The notes under the pieces: model-generated
Database searches by the model: none
What the model saw: only the letters and a program-made list of their open reading frames with translations
What the model was told of the DNA's origin: nothing
Part shown: positions 25,082 through 34,317 of the stretch, one piece after another
Numbering within the stretch: the stretch's first letter is position 1
How the letters are laid out: each line of letters begins with the position of its first letter
Assembly: GCA_021199355.1 (NCBI GenBank)
Contig: JAJQIF010000028.1
Location: 1 to 64,000 of the forward strand
Length of the DNA: 64,000 bases
Origin: Oscillospiraceae bacterium
Lineage (GTDB): Bacteria; Bacillota; Clostridia; Oscillospirales; Ruminococcaceae
Direction: 5' to 3'
Program-made: the position numbers and the translations under genes

Positions 25082-26650
25082 TCAGACCTCGATAAACGCC
25101 GCCGTTTTTGCGGGGACGGCTATTTTTTTGCCCTGCTTCTGGACCTTCCCGCCGAAGGAGTAGACTTCCTCGCCGAGCGCATAGTCGCACTCAAAGTCGG
25201 TCTCCCTGTCCGCGGGGTTCAGGATGACTAAAATCTTCTCGTCGCCACTGCTTCGGAGGTAGGCGAGAGGATAGGCGCCCTTTTCGGCATAGACGAATTC
25301 GATTTCGCCCTTGTTCATAAGGGCGGGATGGGACTGGCGGATTTCTATCAGCCGCTTGATTTCGCTTCGTAGTGAGCTTTCGTCCGCCATCTGTGCCTTG
25401 GCGGTCGGGCGGTCTTTCGATTCGTCAAGCTTTATGTAGAGGCTTTCCTTCGGGGCGGAGCTGAAGCCGGCGTTGGTGGTGTCGTCCCATTGCATCGGGG
25501 AGCGGGAACCGGTTCTCGAGAAGCCGCCCTCAACGGACGTGAGCCCCTCGACATATCTCATCCCGATTTCGTCGCCGTAATAGATGAACGGCGCGCCGGG
25601 CATGGACAGGAGGAACGCAAATGCGATTTTCAGATTGTCGTCATGGATTGAGCGGGCGAGCCTGTCCATGTCGTGATTTCCGGATGGGATGCAGATAAGC
25701 CCCTTGCGCTCCGACTTCTCGTAGTTCTCTTTATACTTCGCAACAAATTCCGAGATGTCGCCCTTGCCTCTGTCCGAGAAGAACGGCTCCTCACAGCGGA
25801 AGAGGTCGTTATAGTGCGACGGTCCGAAGTGAAGAAGGAAGTCCATGTGGAAGCCGCCCTGCAGGCTCTTGTCCGGCTCTCCCCACTCGGAGACCATGGC
25901 GGCATCGGGAAATTCTTCGTCCAAGAATTCGCGGATATTCTGCCAGAGGGCGATTGTGCCCTTCGAATCCTCGTCCTGCTTGACGAGCGACCCCGCCATG
26001 TCGACGCGGAAGCCGTCGCACCCCATCCCGAGCCAGAAGCGCATGATGTCTTTGAGTGCTTCACGGGTTGCGATCGCCCCGGGGCTGTCTATACTCTGTT
26101 GCCAAGGGCGGTCGGGCTTGTAGTAGCCGTAGTTCAGAGCGGGCTGGTGCGTAAAGAAGTTGACGGCACAGCTTCCGTCGCGGTCGGAGATTCCCCGAAG
26201 CGAGCCGTAGCCGACGGGCTCCTCCCAGACGCTGTCAGTCCAGATATATCGGTCGGTGAATTCGTTTTTCTCCGCCTTCATCGACTCCTTGAACCACTTG
26301 TGCTCGACGGAGGTGTGCCCGGGGACGAGGTCAAGAAGAATGTGCATATCGCGTTTGTGAACCTCGCCGAAAAGTCGCTTCAGATCTTCGTTTGTGCCGT
26401 ATCTCGGTGCGGCTTTACAGTAGTCGGACACGTCATATCCCGCATCGCCGAAGGGCGACTCAAAGCAGGGGTTCATCCAGATTGCGTTGCACCCAAGCTC
26501 CTTGATATAGTCAAGCTTCGAGATGATTCCCTCAAAGTCCCCGATTCCGTCGCCGTTCGAGTCGCAGAAGGACTGAGGATAGATTTCATAAAAGATTGCG
26601 TTGTCGAGCCAACCCGGCTGGCGCCGGATAGGCTGGTTTTTGGTAGGCAT
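25082..26650 (-). CDS. GH13 alpha-glucosidase / alpha-amylase family enzyme
   Basis: A 522-residue intracellular glycoside hydrolase (no signal peptide). The GH13 conserved regions are all present: DLVPGHTS (near 107), GFRVDMAG with nucleophile Asp217, SEWGEP with acid/base Glu255, and SGNHD with His326-Asp327. The N-terminus (FYEIYPQSFCDSNGDGIGDF) resembles oligo-1,6-glucosidase, sucrase and trehalose-synthase subgroups, so it probably acts on short alpha-glucosides. The exact substrate is unresolved. It has a good Shine-Dalgarno (AAAGGAG) and lies 15 bp after the Fic-like gene, in one operon. Confidence 0.9.
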   Translation of the reverse strand: MPTKNQPIRRQPGWLDNAIFYEIYPQSFCDSNGDGIGDFEGIISKLDYIKELGCNAIWMNPCFESPFGDAGYDVSDYCKAAPRYGTNEDLKRLFGEVHKRDMHILLDLVPGHTSVEHKWFKESMKAEKNEFTDRYIWTDSVWEEPVGYGSLRGISDRDGSCAVNFFTHQPALNYGYYKPDRPWQQSIDSPGAIATREALKDIMRFWLGMGCDGFRVDMAGSLVKQDEDSKGTIALWQNIREFLDEEFPDAAMVSEWGEPDKSLQGGFHMDFLLHFGPSHYNDLFRCEEPFFSDRGKGDISEFVAKYKENYEKSERKGLICIPSGNHDMDRLARSIHDDNLKIAFAFLLSMPGAPFIYYGDEIGMRYVEGLTSVEGGFSRTGSRSPMQWDDTTNAGFSSAPKESLYIKLDESKDRPTAKAQMADESSLRSEIKRLIEIRQSHPALMNKGEIEFVYAEKGAYPLAYLRSSGDEKILVILNPADRETDFECDYALGEEVYSFGGKVQKQGKKIAVPAKTAAFIEV

Positions 26651-26665
26651 AGTTTGGTCTCCTTT

Positions 26666-27616
26666 CTACATTGTCTCCCAACAATTATTTCTCATAAACT
26701 CTGTAATCACTGCTTCATCCTCGCCTTCGTAGTAGCTGACGAGGAGCTTCTTGAACTCCGGGACTGCCTGCTCGGGAATCACGAGGAAGCCGCCGCCGTG
26801 GGCGATGAGATAGTGGTTTGCAAATATCACCGATGCCCGCTTGTTGCCGTCAAGGAAAATCTGCGTCTTCATGCAATATAGGCAGAGCCTGATTGCGGTA
26901 TTAACAGCTTCGCTGACGGCTTCGTTATTCTCTTCGACGATTTCACGGATTTTTTCTTTTACATCAAGCTCAATCGGCAGGGGCGGAACATAGGAACTGC
27001 CGCCGATTGTGACGGGAACACCTCTGATACGTCCCCCGTCCGCAAAGAAGCCCTCGTTGACAAGCCGGGCGATGTGACTGAGCATATAGTAGTCGGTCTT
27101 GCTCGCGATAACGTCCCGGTCAAGAATGAACTCCCAAGCGTGCTTGAGGTTCAGAATCTTCTGGACGTCGGTTGCGGTCATCCCGGAAACGATGCCGCCC
27201 TCGATGATTTCCTCCGTCTGCGGGAAGGAGGTCGCAACGCCCTCAAGAACGGCTTGGTCATAGATGTTTCTTTTCATGTTTGCACGGGCGAAGTCGATGT
27301 TTTTAACGACTTCGGCGGGAAGCTCATCCTCGGAATAGCCCGCCTCGGCAAGCTGTTTCTCGATTTTCCGAAGCTCCCGGCGGATTTCCCGGGCTTCCCT
27401 CGAATTTCGGAGAAGAAGGTTATAGAGCTCATCTGTGTACGAGCCGACATAGGTCGAGGTCTGCTTTCCGGCAACCCGCTTGCGGACATAAAGATACTTC
27501 CCGCCGTCACGCTCTTTGATTTCCGGCGTGCCGTCATAGGGCATGAGGTTGAGCCGAGCGTTCAGATCTGCTCGACTGTGAAGCAACTCCTGAATTTCAT
27601 CGTATTGCATTGCCAT
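26666..27616 (-). CDS. Fic/DOC-family protein with degenerate catalytic motif
   Basis: A 316-residue protein whose Fic core (about 150-290) has QIFLDGNKRASVIFANHYL where the consensus is HPFxDGNGR: the catalytic His is Gln252 and the second Gly is Lys259. Residues 30-60 (GKYLYVRKRVAGKQTSTYVG) form a basic region, and 60-100 is a coiled coil. Fic proteins usually transfer AMP to Ser, Thr or Tyr; without the His this one may do something else or only bind. The start at 27616 is chosen because AAAGGAG lies just upstream; an ATG 24 bases further up would swallow that site. An inverted repeat around its promoter suggests autoregulation. It leads an operon with the GH13 gene. Confidence 0.75.
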   Translation of the reverse strand: MAMQYDEIQELLHSRADLNARLNLMPYDGTPEIKERDGGKYLYVRKRVAGKQTSTYVGSYTDELYNLLLRNSREAREIRRELRKIEKQLAEAGYSEDELPAEVVKNIDFARANMKRNIYDQAVLEGVATSFPQTEEIIEGGIVSGMTATDVQKILNLKHAWEFILDRDVIASKTDYYMLSHIARLVNEGFFADGGRIRGVPVTIGGSSYVPPLPIELDVKEKIREIVEENNEAVSEAVNTAIRLCLYCMKTQIFLDGNKRASVIFANHYLIAHGGGFLVIPEQAVPEFKKLLVSYYEGEDEAVITEFMRNNCWETM

Positions 27617-27631
27617 GCTTTCTCCTTTTCT

Positions 27632-27680
27632 GGGGAACATTTTATGGATTTATGATAGCATATTGTTCCCCAAAAGTCAA
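27632..27680 (-). promoter_or_regulatory. Promoter and operator of the Fic-like/GH13 operon
   Basis: On the minus strand TTGACT (27680-27675), 17 bp, TATCAT (27657-27652). A perfect inverted repeat GGGGAACA (27632-27639) / TGTTCCCC (27664-27671) brackets the -10 box, with one arm inside the spacer: a clear operator candidate. Confidence 0.65.
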
Positions 27681-27723
27681 GAGGTAGTCTCCCATATATC
27701 CCACATTGTCCCCTCGACTGTCG

Positions 27724-27752
27724 TTGACTTTCTTTTTCCGTTGTGATAAAAT
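27724..27752 (+). promoter_or_regulatory. Promoter of the activase gene
   Basis: TTGACT (27724-27729), 17 bp, TAAAAT (27747-27752), 102 bp before the TTG start codon. Confidence 0.65.
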
Positions 27753-27793
27753 AGCCCTGAATATCGAAATTTGTCGATTGTGGTTAAATTATA

Positions 27794-27842
27794 CGACACT
27801 GATTCGGAAAGTGTCGGGTAACTGCCCGAAGGGGCATTTTTT
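27794..27842 (+). promoter_or_regulatory. Tandem leader hairpins, second terminator-shaped
   Basis: CGACACT (27794-27800) pairs with AGTGTCG (27810-27816). Then GCCC-GAAG-GGGC (27824-27834) is followed by seven T, directly in front of the Shine-Dalgarno GGAGGAG. CGGG at 27815-27818 could instead pair with CCCG at 27825-27828, which would prevent the terminator stem: an attenuator-like choice. Confidence 0.45.
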
Positions 27843-27854
27843 GGAGGAGTAAGG

Positions 27855-30800
27855 TTGACAGTTACAGTTTCAGTTGAGAAGATTGAAAAAGAGCTTCTTC
27901 TCGGCATCGATGTCGGGTCGACGACGGTCAAGGTCGTCGTGAAAAATCCCGATTCGGATGGGGTTTTGTTTTCAAGATACTTAAGACATAATGCAAGGCA
28001 ACGTGAGACGGCAATCGGGCTGTTAAGAGAAGTCTCGGAAAGATTTCCGGGCGTCAGGTTCCGCTCTGCCGTTTGCGGCTCTGGCGGAAAGCCGGTCGCG
28101 GAGGCGGCGGGGATTCAGTTTATACAGGAGGTCGTCGCGAACGCCGCGGCGGTCAAGAAGCTCTATCCTGACGTCCGCACGGCAATCGAGCTCGGCGGTC
28201 AGGACGCAAAGGTCGTCTTCTTCCACAAGGATGAGCACACCGGCGAACTGATGACCTCGGACATGCGAATGAACGGAAGCTGTGCCGGCGGCACGGGCGC
28301 ATTTATCGACGAGATTGCAAAGCTGTTGGGCGTCAAGACCGAGGAGTTCGAAGCGCTTGCCGAAAAGGGCACGACCGTTTTCGACATCTCGGGACGGTGC
28401 GGAGTTTTCGCAAAGACGGACATCCAGCCGCTACTGATACAAGGCGCAAAGCGTGAGGACATCGCGCTTTCCAGTTTCCACGCCATCGCGAAGCAGACCA
28501 TCGGCGGGCTTTCGCAGGGGCTCGAACTCAAAGCCCCGATAATCTTCGAGGGCGGACCGCTTACGTTCAACCCGACGCTCATAAAAGTTTTCGCCGAGAG
28601 GCTGAACCTTTCGGAATCGGATATAGTAATCCCCGAGCACCCGGAGACCATCGTCGCCTATGGCACGGCAATCGCCGCAGAAAGGCTTTCGGGCGACGAG
28701 GCATACACCGCCGACGAGCTTATCGCAAGGCTTGAAGCGGCTAAGGACGATGTAAACGGCAGTGAATCCGCGCCGCCGTTCTTTAAAGACGAATCAGACA
28801 GGGAAGAGTTTGAAGCAAGGCACATGGCGGAGCTTCGGGAACTCGAAGAGCCGATAACCGAGAACGGAGTTCTCCGGGTCTACATCGGCATCGACTCGGG
28901 AAGCACCACCTCGAAGCTTGTACTGATGGACGAGCACGAGCGAATCGTCGACCGGTTCTACTCGAACAACAACGGCGAGCCGCTTCGGGTCATCTGCAAG
29001 GGTCTTTCGGACCTTGAGGACAAATACGCCGAGCAGGGCATCAGGCTCGAAATCTTAGGCGTCGGCACCACCGGCTATGGCGAACAGCTCTTCGCAAGCG
29101 CATTCAATGCGGATTATCATATCGTCGAGACGGTCGCCCATTCTCAGGGGTGCCTCAAGTACTTCCCCGACACCGATTTCCTTCTTGACATCGGCGGTCA
29201 GGACATGAAGGCAATCTGGATGAAAAACGGCGTCATCACGAACATGACGCTCAACGAGGCATGCTCTTCCGGCTGTGGGTCGTTTTTGGAGAATTTCGCA
29301 TCATCTCTCGGCATCAAGGTCGAGGATATCGCCGAGTCGGCTTTCAGGTCTCAGCATCCTGCTCACCTCGGGAGCCGGTGCACCGTCTTTATGAACAGCA
29401 CCATCATCAACGAACAGCGCAACGGCAAGCTCCCCGACGATATCATGGCGGGGCTCTGCCGGTCGATAATTGAAAACGTATTTACAAAAGTAGTCCGAAT
29501 CTCGAACACGGATGAATTGGGAAGCCGAGTTGTCGTTCAGGGCGGCACTTTCCGGAATTTTGCGGTTCTGAAAGCCTTGGAAGACTATTTAGGCAAGAAC
29601 GTAACTCTTTCGCCCTATCCCGGCGAGATGGGAGCCGTCGGCGCGGCTATTCTGACACGACGCAAGATGAAAGGCAAGACCAAGTTCATAGGTCTCGATG
29701 CCGTCAGAAGCTTCGATTATACGACCGAGACGGGCGTAGCCTGCCCGCACTGTGCAAACCATTGCAAGCGCACTATCACCCGATTCTCATCAGGAAGAGC
29801 TTGGGTCACCGGCAATCGTTGCGAAAGGGGAGCCGAACTCGAAGGCTCAGAGCCCCTCGAAAAGCCGAAGAAGGCGCCGGATCTGTACATAGAGCGCGAA
29901 AAGCTACTCTTCAAAGACTACGACGTGACACCCGTCTGCGAAGAAAAGAACGTCACCGTCGGGCTCCCGAGAGTTCTCGAATTCTGGGACAGCATGCCCT
30001 TCTGGAGCACTTTCTTCAAAGCGCTCGGGTACAAAGTGAAATTTTCCTCGCCGAGCTCAAGGGGAATGTACGAAAGCGGCATCTCGTTCGTCGCATCGGA
30101 CACCATCTGCTTCCCGGCAAAGCTTGCACACGGGCACATCGCCGACCTCGCCAAGAAGGGCGTCGACAGAATCTTCATGCCGTATGTCATGCACATGCCG
30201 CCGGAAGGCGTCGATAAGCAGAGCCCATACGTCTGCTCGGTCGTTCAGGGCTACCCGATGGTCGTGAAGAATTCGCAGAACCCCGCCGAGCGCTATGGCG
30301 TGGTGTTCGACACGCCGATTTTCCACTGGTTCTCGGAGAAGAACCGCCACACGCAGATTTGCGAATATGCCGTGAAAGAACTCGGAGCTTCAGAAAAAGA
30401 AGCCGAGCAGGCTTTCACACAGGCTGAATCGGCGATAAAGCTCTTCAGAAAGACTCTTACCGACAGGGCTACAGAGATAATTGCGGACGTTAAAAAAGAG
30501 GGCAAGTTCGCCGTTGTTCTGGCGGGCAGACCCTACCACACCGACAGATTTATAAGCCACGACATCTCGAAGAAGTTCACCGAGAAGGGAGTTGCGGTTC
30601 TCACTGCGGACAGCCTCCCCGGCTTGAATGAAGTCGACCTGCACAATACAAGAGCCGAAATCACCAACGATTTCCACACCCGCATGCTCGCTTCGGCGGT
30701 CATTGCCGCCCGGGAGCCGGAGCTCGAATATGTCCAGCTCGTCAGCTTCGGTTGCGGGCACGACGCGATTCTCTCGGACGAAATTATCCGAATCATGACC

Positions 30801-32171
30801 ACCACGAGCGACAAGCCGCCGCTGATTCTTAAGATTGACGAGAGCGACGCCTCGGGCTCTCTCGGCATCAGAGTTCAGTCGTTCATCGAGACGGTCGAAA
30901 TCCGCAGGAATCTGGGGCTTGACAACCCGCCGAAGCCGCTCCCCGAGCCGAGCCCCGCAAAGTTCTATAAAAAGGACAAGAAAATCCGCACGCTCTTAAT
31001 CCCCAATATATCCGAAGAGGTCTCGATTTTGCTCCAAGCAATCTGCGAAAAAGAGGGCTTCATGGTCAAGACCATCCCCATCGGCGGACCAAATGAAATC
31101 GCCCTCGGCAAGAAGTATGTCCACAACGACATCTGCTTCCCCTGCCAGATGGTAATCGGCGAGCTCATCGGAGAGCTCCAGAAGGGCAACTACAAGCAGG
31201 ACGAGGTCGCAGTCGGCATGGTCAAGTTCCAGTGCGACTGCAGAATGTCCCACTATGCCGGGCTCCTGAGAAAGGGCTTGGACAGCGCAGGCTTCACCGA
31301 AGTGCCAATCCTGACGACCGACGGCGGCGACTCGAAGGACATGCACCCGGGAGTGTTCCTCCTTGGAGTAAGCGCAGTCCTCGAAGCCGTCTGGGTGTTC
31401 GAGATGATGGATATCCTCACGGACATTGCAAGAAAGATTCGCCCCTACGAGATTAATCCCGGCGAGACCGACAGGGTCTATATGGCTTGCATCAACAAGC
31501 TTGCCGACGGCATCAAAAAGAGCATAAAAGAGGCACGACGTGCCTTCTCCGAAACCATCGACGACATGGCGAAGATTCCCTATGACAGGACGAATCTTAA
31601 GCCGAGAGTATTCGTCACCGGCGAGCTCCTCGTTACATACCACCCCGGCTCGAACTTCCATATTGAGCGGTATCTCGAGTCGAACGGCATGGAAGCCGTC
31701 TTCCCGAGGGTCACCGACCAGTTAAGAAAGGACTTCCTCGCCACGATGAGCGAGATAAGCGACTACAAGGCGAACATCTTCCCCTATCCGTTTGCAGTCG
31801 ACTTCCTCTTCAACTATGTTCAGGACAAGCTCGAGAAGGTCGCCGTGAAGCACCCGCTTTACGAAAAAGTCCTCTCGCCGAACAAGCTCTATGATTCGGT
31901 AAGCGACATCATCCCCAAGACCCTCAGCTGCGGCGAAGGCTGGCTGATGGCGGCGGAGATTGATCACTACGCCGAGAAGGGCGTCAAGTCGTTCATAATC
32001 CTTCAGCCCTTCGGCTGTCTCCCGAACCACATCTGCGGCAGGGGCGTCATCAAGAGCCTGAAGGACAAGCACCCGGACATCTCCATTCTCCCGCTCGATT
32101 TGGACCCGGATACGAGCCTTGCGAATGTGGAGAATAGGTTGCAGATGCTCATAATGAACAACGCACAGTGA
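27855..32171 (+). CDS. Giant acyl-CoA dehydratase activase (2-hydroxyglutaryl-CoA dehydratase activator type)
   Basis: A 1438-residue fusion starting at TTG 27855 behind GGAGGAG. Two BadF/BadG-type ATPase domains follow each other: the first (about 14-280) has GIDVGSTTVK, GGQDAKV, NGSCAGGTG and GRCGVFAKTD; the second (about 325-600) has GIDSGSTTSK, GGQDMK, NEACSSGCGSF and SRCTVF. The Cys residues should hold a [4Fe-4S] cluster at a subunit interface. From about 670 on it matches the CoA-activase-associated region (DUF2229) and a dehydratase-subunit-like C-terminal part (CFPCQMVIGE, HICGRGVI). Such proteins use ATP to energise one electron for a dehydratase, yet no dehydratase gene is next door, so the partner is unknown. 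Probably monocistronic. Confidence 0.85.
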   Translation: MTVTVSVEKIEKELLLGIDVGSTTVKVVVKNPDSDGVLFSRYLRHNARQRETAIGLLREVSERFPGVRFRSAVCGSGGKPVAEAAGIQFIQEVVANAAAVKKLYPDVRTAIELGGQDAKVVFFHKDEHTGELMTSDMRMNGSCAGGTGAFIDEIAKLLGVKTEEFEALAEKGTTVFDISGRCGVFAKTDIQPLLIQGAKREDIALSSFHAIAKQTIGGLSQGLELKAPIIFEGGPLTFNPTLIKVFAERLNLSESDIVIPEHPETIVAYGTAIAAERLSGDEAYTADELIARLEAAKDDVNGSESAPPFFKDESDREEFEARHMAELRELEEPITENGVLRVYIGIDSGSTTSKLVLMDEHERIVDRFYSNNNGEPLRVICKGLSDLEDKYAEQGIRLEILGVGTTGYGEQLFASAFNADYHIVETVAHSQGCLKYFPDTDFLLDIGGQDMKAIWMKNGVITNMTLNEACSSGCGSFLENFASSLGIKVEDIAESAFRSQHPAHLGSRCTVFMNSTIINEQRNGKLPDDIMAGLCRSIIENVFTKVVRISNTDELGSRVVVQGGTFRNFAVLKALEDYLGKNVTLSPYPGEMGAVGAAILTRRKMKGKTKFIGLDAVRSFDYTTETGVACPHCANHCKRTITRFSSGRAWVTGNRCERGAELEGSEPLEKPKKAPDLYIEREKLLFKDYDVTPVCEEKNVTVGLPRVLEFWDSMPFWSTFFKALGYKVKFSSPSSRGMYESGISFVASDTICFPAKLAHGHIADLAKKGVDRIFMPYVMHMPPEGVDKQSPYVCSVVQGYPMVVKNSQNPAERYGVVFDTPIFHWFSEKNRHTQICEYAVKELGASEKEAEQAFTQAESAIKLFRKTLTDRATEIIADVKKEGKFAVVLAGRPYHTDRFISHDISKKFTEKGVAVLTADSLPGLNEVDLHNTRAEITNDFHTRMLASAVIAAREPELEYVQLVSFGCGHDAILSDEIIRIMTTTSDKPPLILKIDESDASGSLGIRVQSFIETVEIRRNLGLDNPPKPLPEPSPAKFYKKDKKIRTLLIPNISEEVSILLQAICEKEGFMVKTIPIGGPNEIALGKKYVHNDICFPCQMVIGELIGELQKGNYKQDEVAVGMVKFQCDCRMSHYAGLLRKGLDSAGFTEVPILTTDGGDSKDMHPGVFLLGVSAVLEAVWVFEMMDILTDIARKIRPYEINPGETDRVYMACINKLADGIKKSIKEARRAFSETIDDMAKIPYDRTNLKPRVFVTGELLVTYHPGSNFHIERYLESNGMEAVFPRVTDQLRKDFLATMSEISDYKANIFPYPFAVDFLFNYVQDKLEKVAVKHPLYEKVLSPNKLYDSVSDIIPKTLSCGEGWLMAAEIDHYAEKGVKSFIILQPFGCLPNHICGRGVIKSLKDKHPDISILPLDLDPDTSLANVENRLQMLIMNNAQ

Positions 32172-32205
32172 CTTTATAGCATAAATCTTTGTCCAAAATT
32201 CACCG

Positions 32206-32280
32206 TTGAAATTTTAGCTTTAGTGTGTTATTCTTAATACAGTGGCAAAGACGTCCAAGGTTTCTTGGGCGTCTTTTTGC
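32206..32280 (+). promoter_or_regulatory. Promoter plus leader hairpin of the ATP-grasp operon
   Basis: TTGAAA (32206-32211), 17 bp, TATTCT (32229-32234). Just 12 bp later AAAGACGTCCAAG (32247-32259) pairs with CTTGGGCGTCTTT (32264-32276) and is followed by T-rich sequence. The hairpin ends about 20 bases before the start codon, so it may attenuate or shield initiation. Confidence 0.55.
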
Positions 32281-32296
32281 ATTTTTTAGAATTGAG

Positions 32297-33625
32297 ATGA
32301 ATGCTATGAACACACCCGTTGCCAACACCCGCGAGATAAACGAGCTTCTTGCCCGGTATGGCGTCAAGTTCGGAATCTATAAAAACGGCGTCTTCAAGGA
32401 ACAGCTCTTCCCGTTCGACGCAATACCAAGAATCATTACAAAGTCCGACTTTTCTGACATGGAGAAGGGACTTATCCAACGTGTCGACGCTCTGAACCTC
32501 TTCCTGAAAGATATCTATTCGGAGAAGAAAATAATAAAAGACGGAGTAATCCCCGCAGACTTTGTCTACATATCAAAGGGCTATCTGCCGCAGTGCGAGG
32601 GAGTCACGCCGGCGCATGGCGTCTACAGTCATATTTCGGGAATCGATTTGGTGCAAGCCAAGGATGGCACTTGGTACATACTTGAGGACAATTTGCGTAT
32701 TCCTTCGGGTGCATCGTATCCGCTGATTGCGAGGGAGCTCTGCCGCATGACAAGCCCGGATGTCTTCCACGATGTGTCCGTAGTCGATAACAGAAATTAC
32801 GCCTCGCTCTTAAAAGACACGATGGACAGCGTCAACTGCGGCGGCATCAACGTTATTTTAACCCCCGGGCGCTATAACGCCGCCTATTTCGAGCATTCCT
32901 ATCTGGCGGAGAGAACCGGCGCAGTTCTGGTTCAGAACAGCGACCTGTTTGTTGAAAACAATATCCTCTATATGAGGGATTATCAGGGCGGAAGGACCCG
33001 TGTCGGAACGGTTTATCGCAGGATTTCTGATGAGTACCTCGACCCGATGACGTTTGTGCCGGAATCGCTTATCGGTGTGCCGCACATCATGGACGCCTAC
33101 AGAGCCGGAAACGTCGCCATCATGAACGCACCCGGCAACGGCGTTGCGGACGACAAGGGCATCTACTACTTCGTCCCGAAGATGATTAAATACTACCTCG
33201 GCGAGGAGCCGATTTTAAAGAACGCCCCGACCTATCTGCCGTATTACGAGGAGGACAGAAAGTACGTCCTCGACCATCTTGAGACTTTGGTTGTCAAAGA
33301 TGTCTCAGAAGCCGGTGGCTACGGAGTAGTGTTCGGGCGCGACATGACGAAGGAACAGCTCGCCGACTGGCGGACGCTGATTACAGAGCAGTCAAGGCGC
33401 TTCATAGCTCAGGAAGTCATCGACTTCATCGACCTCGACATCTTAAGCGACGACGGCACGACGGTTCCCCGTAAAGCAGACCTCAGAGCTTTCGTGCTTT
33501 CGGGCGAGACCACCAAGGTCTGGGCGAGCGGCTTGACGAGGTTCTCGCGCAATCCCGATTCGTTCGTCGTAAATTCATCTCAAGGAGGAGGCTTTAAAGA
33601 CACATGGGTACTATCACAAGATTAA
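32297..33625 (+). CDS. Circularly permuted ATP-grasp protein (DUF404/DUF407)
   Basis: A 442-residue member of the circularly permuted ATP-grasp type 2 family, which is predicted to form peptide-like amide bonds with ATP. Recognisable text: GIYKNGVFKEQLFPFDAIPR, FVYISKGYLPQCEGV, DGTWYILEDNLRIPSG, NCGGINVILTPG, FVPKMIKYYLGEEPIL, VKDVSEAGGYGVVFG and RADLRAFVLSG-like AFVLSGETTKVWASGLTRFS. The start is uncertain: ATG 32297 or 32306; no strong Shine-Dalgarno is seen and the upstream frame runs into the leader hairpin. It overlaps the alpha-E gene by 22 bp and leads a five-gene coupled operon. Confidence 0.88.
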   Translation: MNAMNTPVANTREINELLARYGVKFGIYKNGVFKEQLFPFDAIPRIITKSDFSDMEKGLIQRVDALNLFLKDIYSEKKIIKDGVIPADFVYISKGYLPQCEGVTPAHGVYSHISGIDLVQAKDGTWYILEDNLRIPSGASYPLIARELCRMTSPDVFHDVSVVDNRNYASLLKDTMDSVNCGGINVILTPGRYNAAYFEHSYLAERTGAVLVQNSDLFVENNILYMRDYQGGRTRVGTVYRRISDEYLDPMTFVPESLIGVPHIMDAYRAGNVAIMNAPGNGVADDKGIYYFVPKMIKYYLGEEPILKNAPTYLPYYEEDRKYVLDHLETLVVKDVSEAGGYGVVFGRDMTKEQLADWRTLITEQSRRFIAQEVIDFIDLDILSDDGTTVPRKADLRAFVLSGETTKVWASGLTRFSRNPDSFVVNSSQGGGFKDTWVLSQD

Positions 33626-34317
33626 ACGGCTCCAATTTATATTGGCTTGGAAGATACACCGAGCGTGTCTTCACAACCCTTAATTCGTTCTTCAACTATT
33701 TCGACCTGATGATAGATGTCGATAAGGAATCATACAAGAACTATCTCGAAAAAATCGGTGCGCCGAACATCTACACAGACGACAACGACTTTTTCGACAG
33801 GTATCTTTTCGACAAGACCGACCCGAACTCCCTCCGCTCGAATCTTGAGAGGGCTATGGATAACGGAATCGTTCTCCGTGAGGCTATCAAGTCTTCTTCG
33901 CTTTCCTATCTACAGCTTGCCTTGAACAAGTTCAAGTCCGTCAGGGGAACCCGCAAAGTGCGCTATGACCTTTTGCCTGTCAGAGACGATTTATACGCCT
34001 TCTGGGGAAGCGTCGAGGACAATATGGAGGACCTTGAGGGGCGGGACCTGATTTATATCGGCAAGGCGGTTGAGCGTCTCGATTTGTTTGTCAGATTGTC
34101 ATATAAGGACGAAGATATACGGAGAGTATTTGATTATCTCACGGGGCTCGTGCATCCCTATGAAAACGTCTATAACCCCGTTCTGAACGTCGAGGCATAC
34201 GCGAGCCTTGAAAAGCTCCTGACCCGTGGAAAGGGAATCGAGAGCTGCCGGCTCGAGGCACTGTCGCTCATTTCGAGACTTGTTGAGGTGAAAACTGATG
34301 AAGAAGCTGACATTTGA
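33604..34317 (+). CDS. Alpha-E domain protein (DUF403)
   Basis: A 237-residue all-helical protein starting MGTITRLNGSNLYWLGRYTER, the signature opening of the alpha-E family, with Shine-Dalgarno AAGGAGGAGG. In many bacteria this domain is encoded with, or fused to, the circularly permuted ATP-grasp and a transglutaminase; it has been proposed to help the ligase or to act on its product, but no activity is established that I know of. It overlaps both neighbours (22 bp upstream, 20 bp downstream), which argues for a stoichiometric complex. Confidence 0.9.
   Translation: MGTITRLNGSNLYWLGRYTERVFTTLNSFFNYFDLMIDVDKESYKNYLEKIGAPNIYTDDNDFFDRYLFDKTDPNSLRSNLERAMDNGIVLREAIKSSSLSYLQLALNKFKSVRGTRKVRYDLLPVRDDLYAFWGSVEDNMEDLEGRDLIYIGKAVERLDLFVRLSYKDEDIRRVFDYLTGLVHPYENVYNPVLNVEAYASLEKLLTRGKGIESCRLEALSLISRLVEVKTDEEADI

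Noticed and set aside
25673-26881. 402-codon plus-strand frame opposite the GH13 and Fic-like genes
   Set aside because: It is antisense to two well-supported genes and its text has no conserved motifs.
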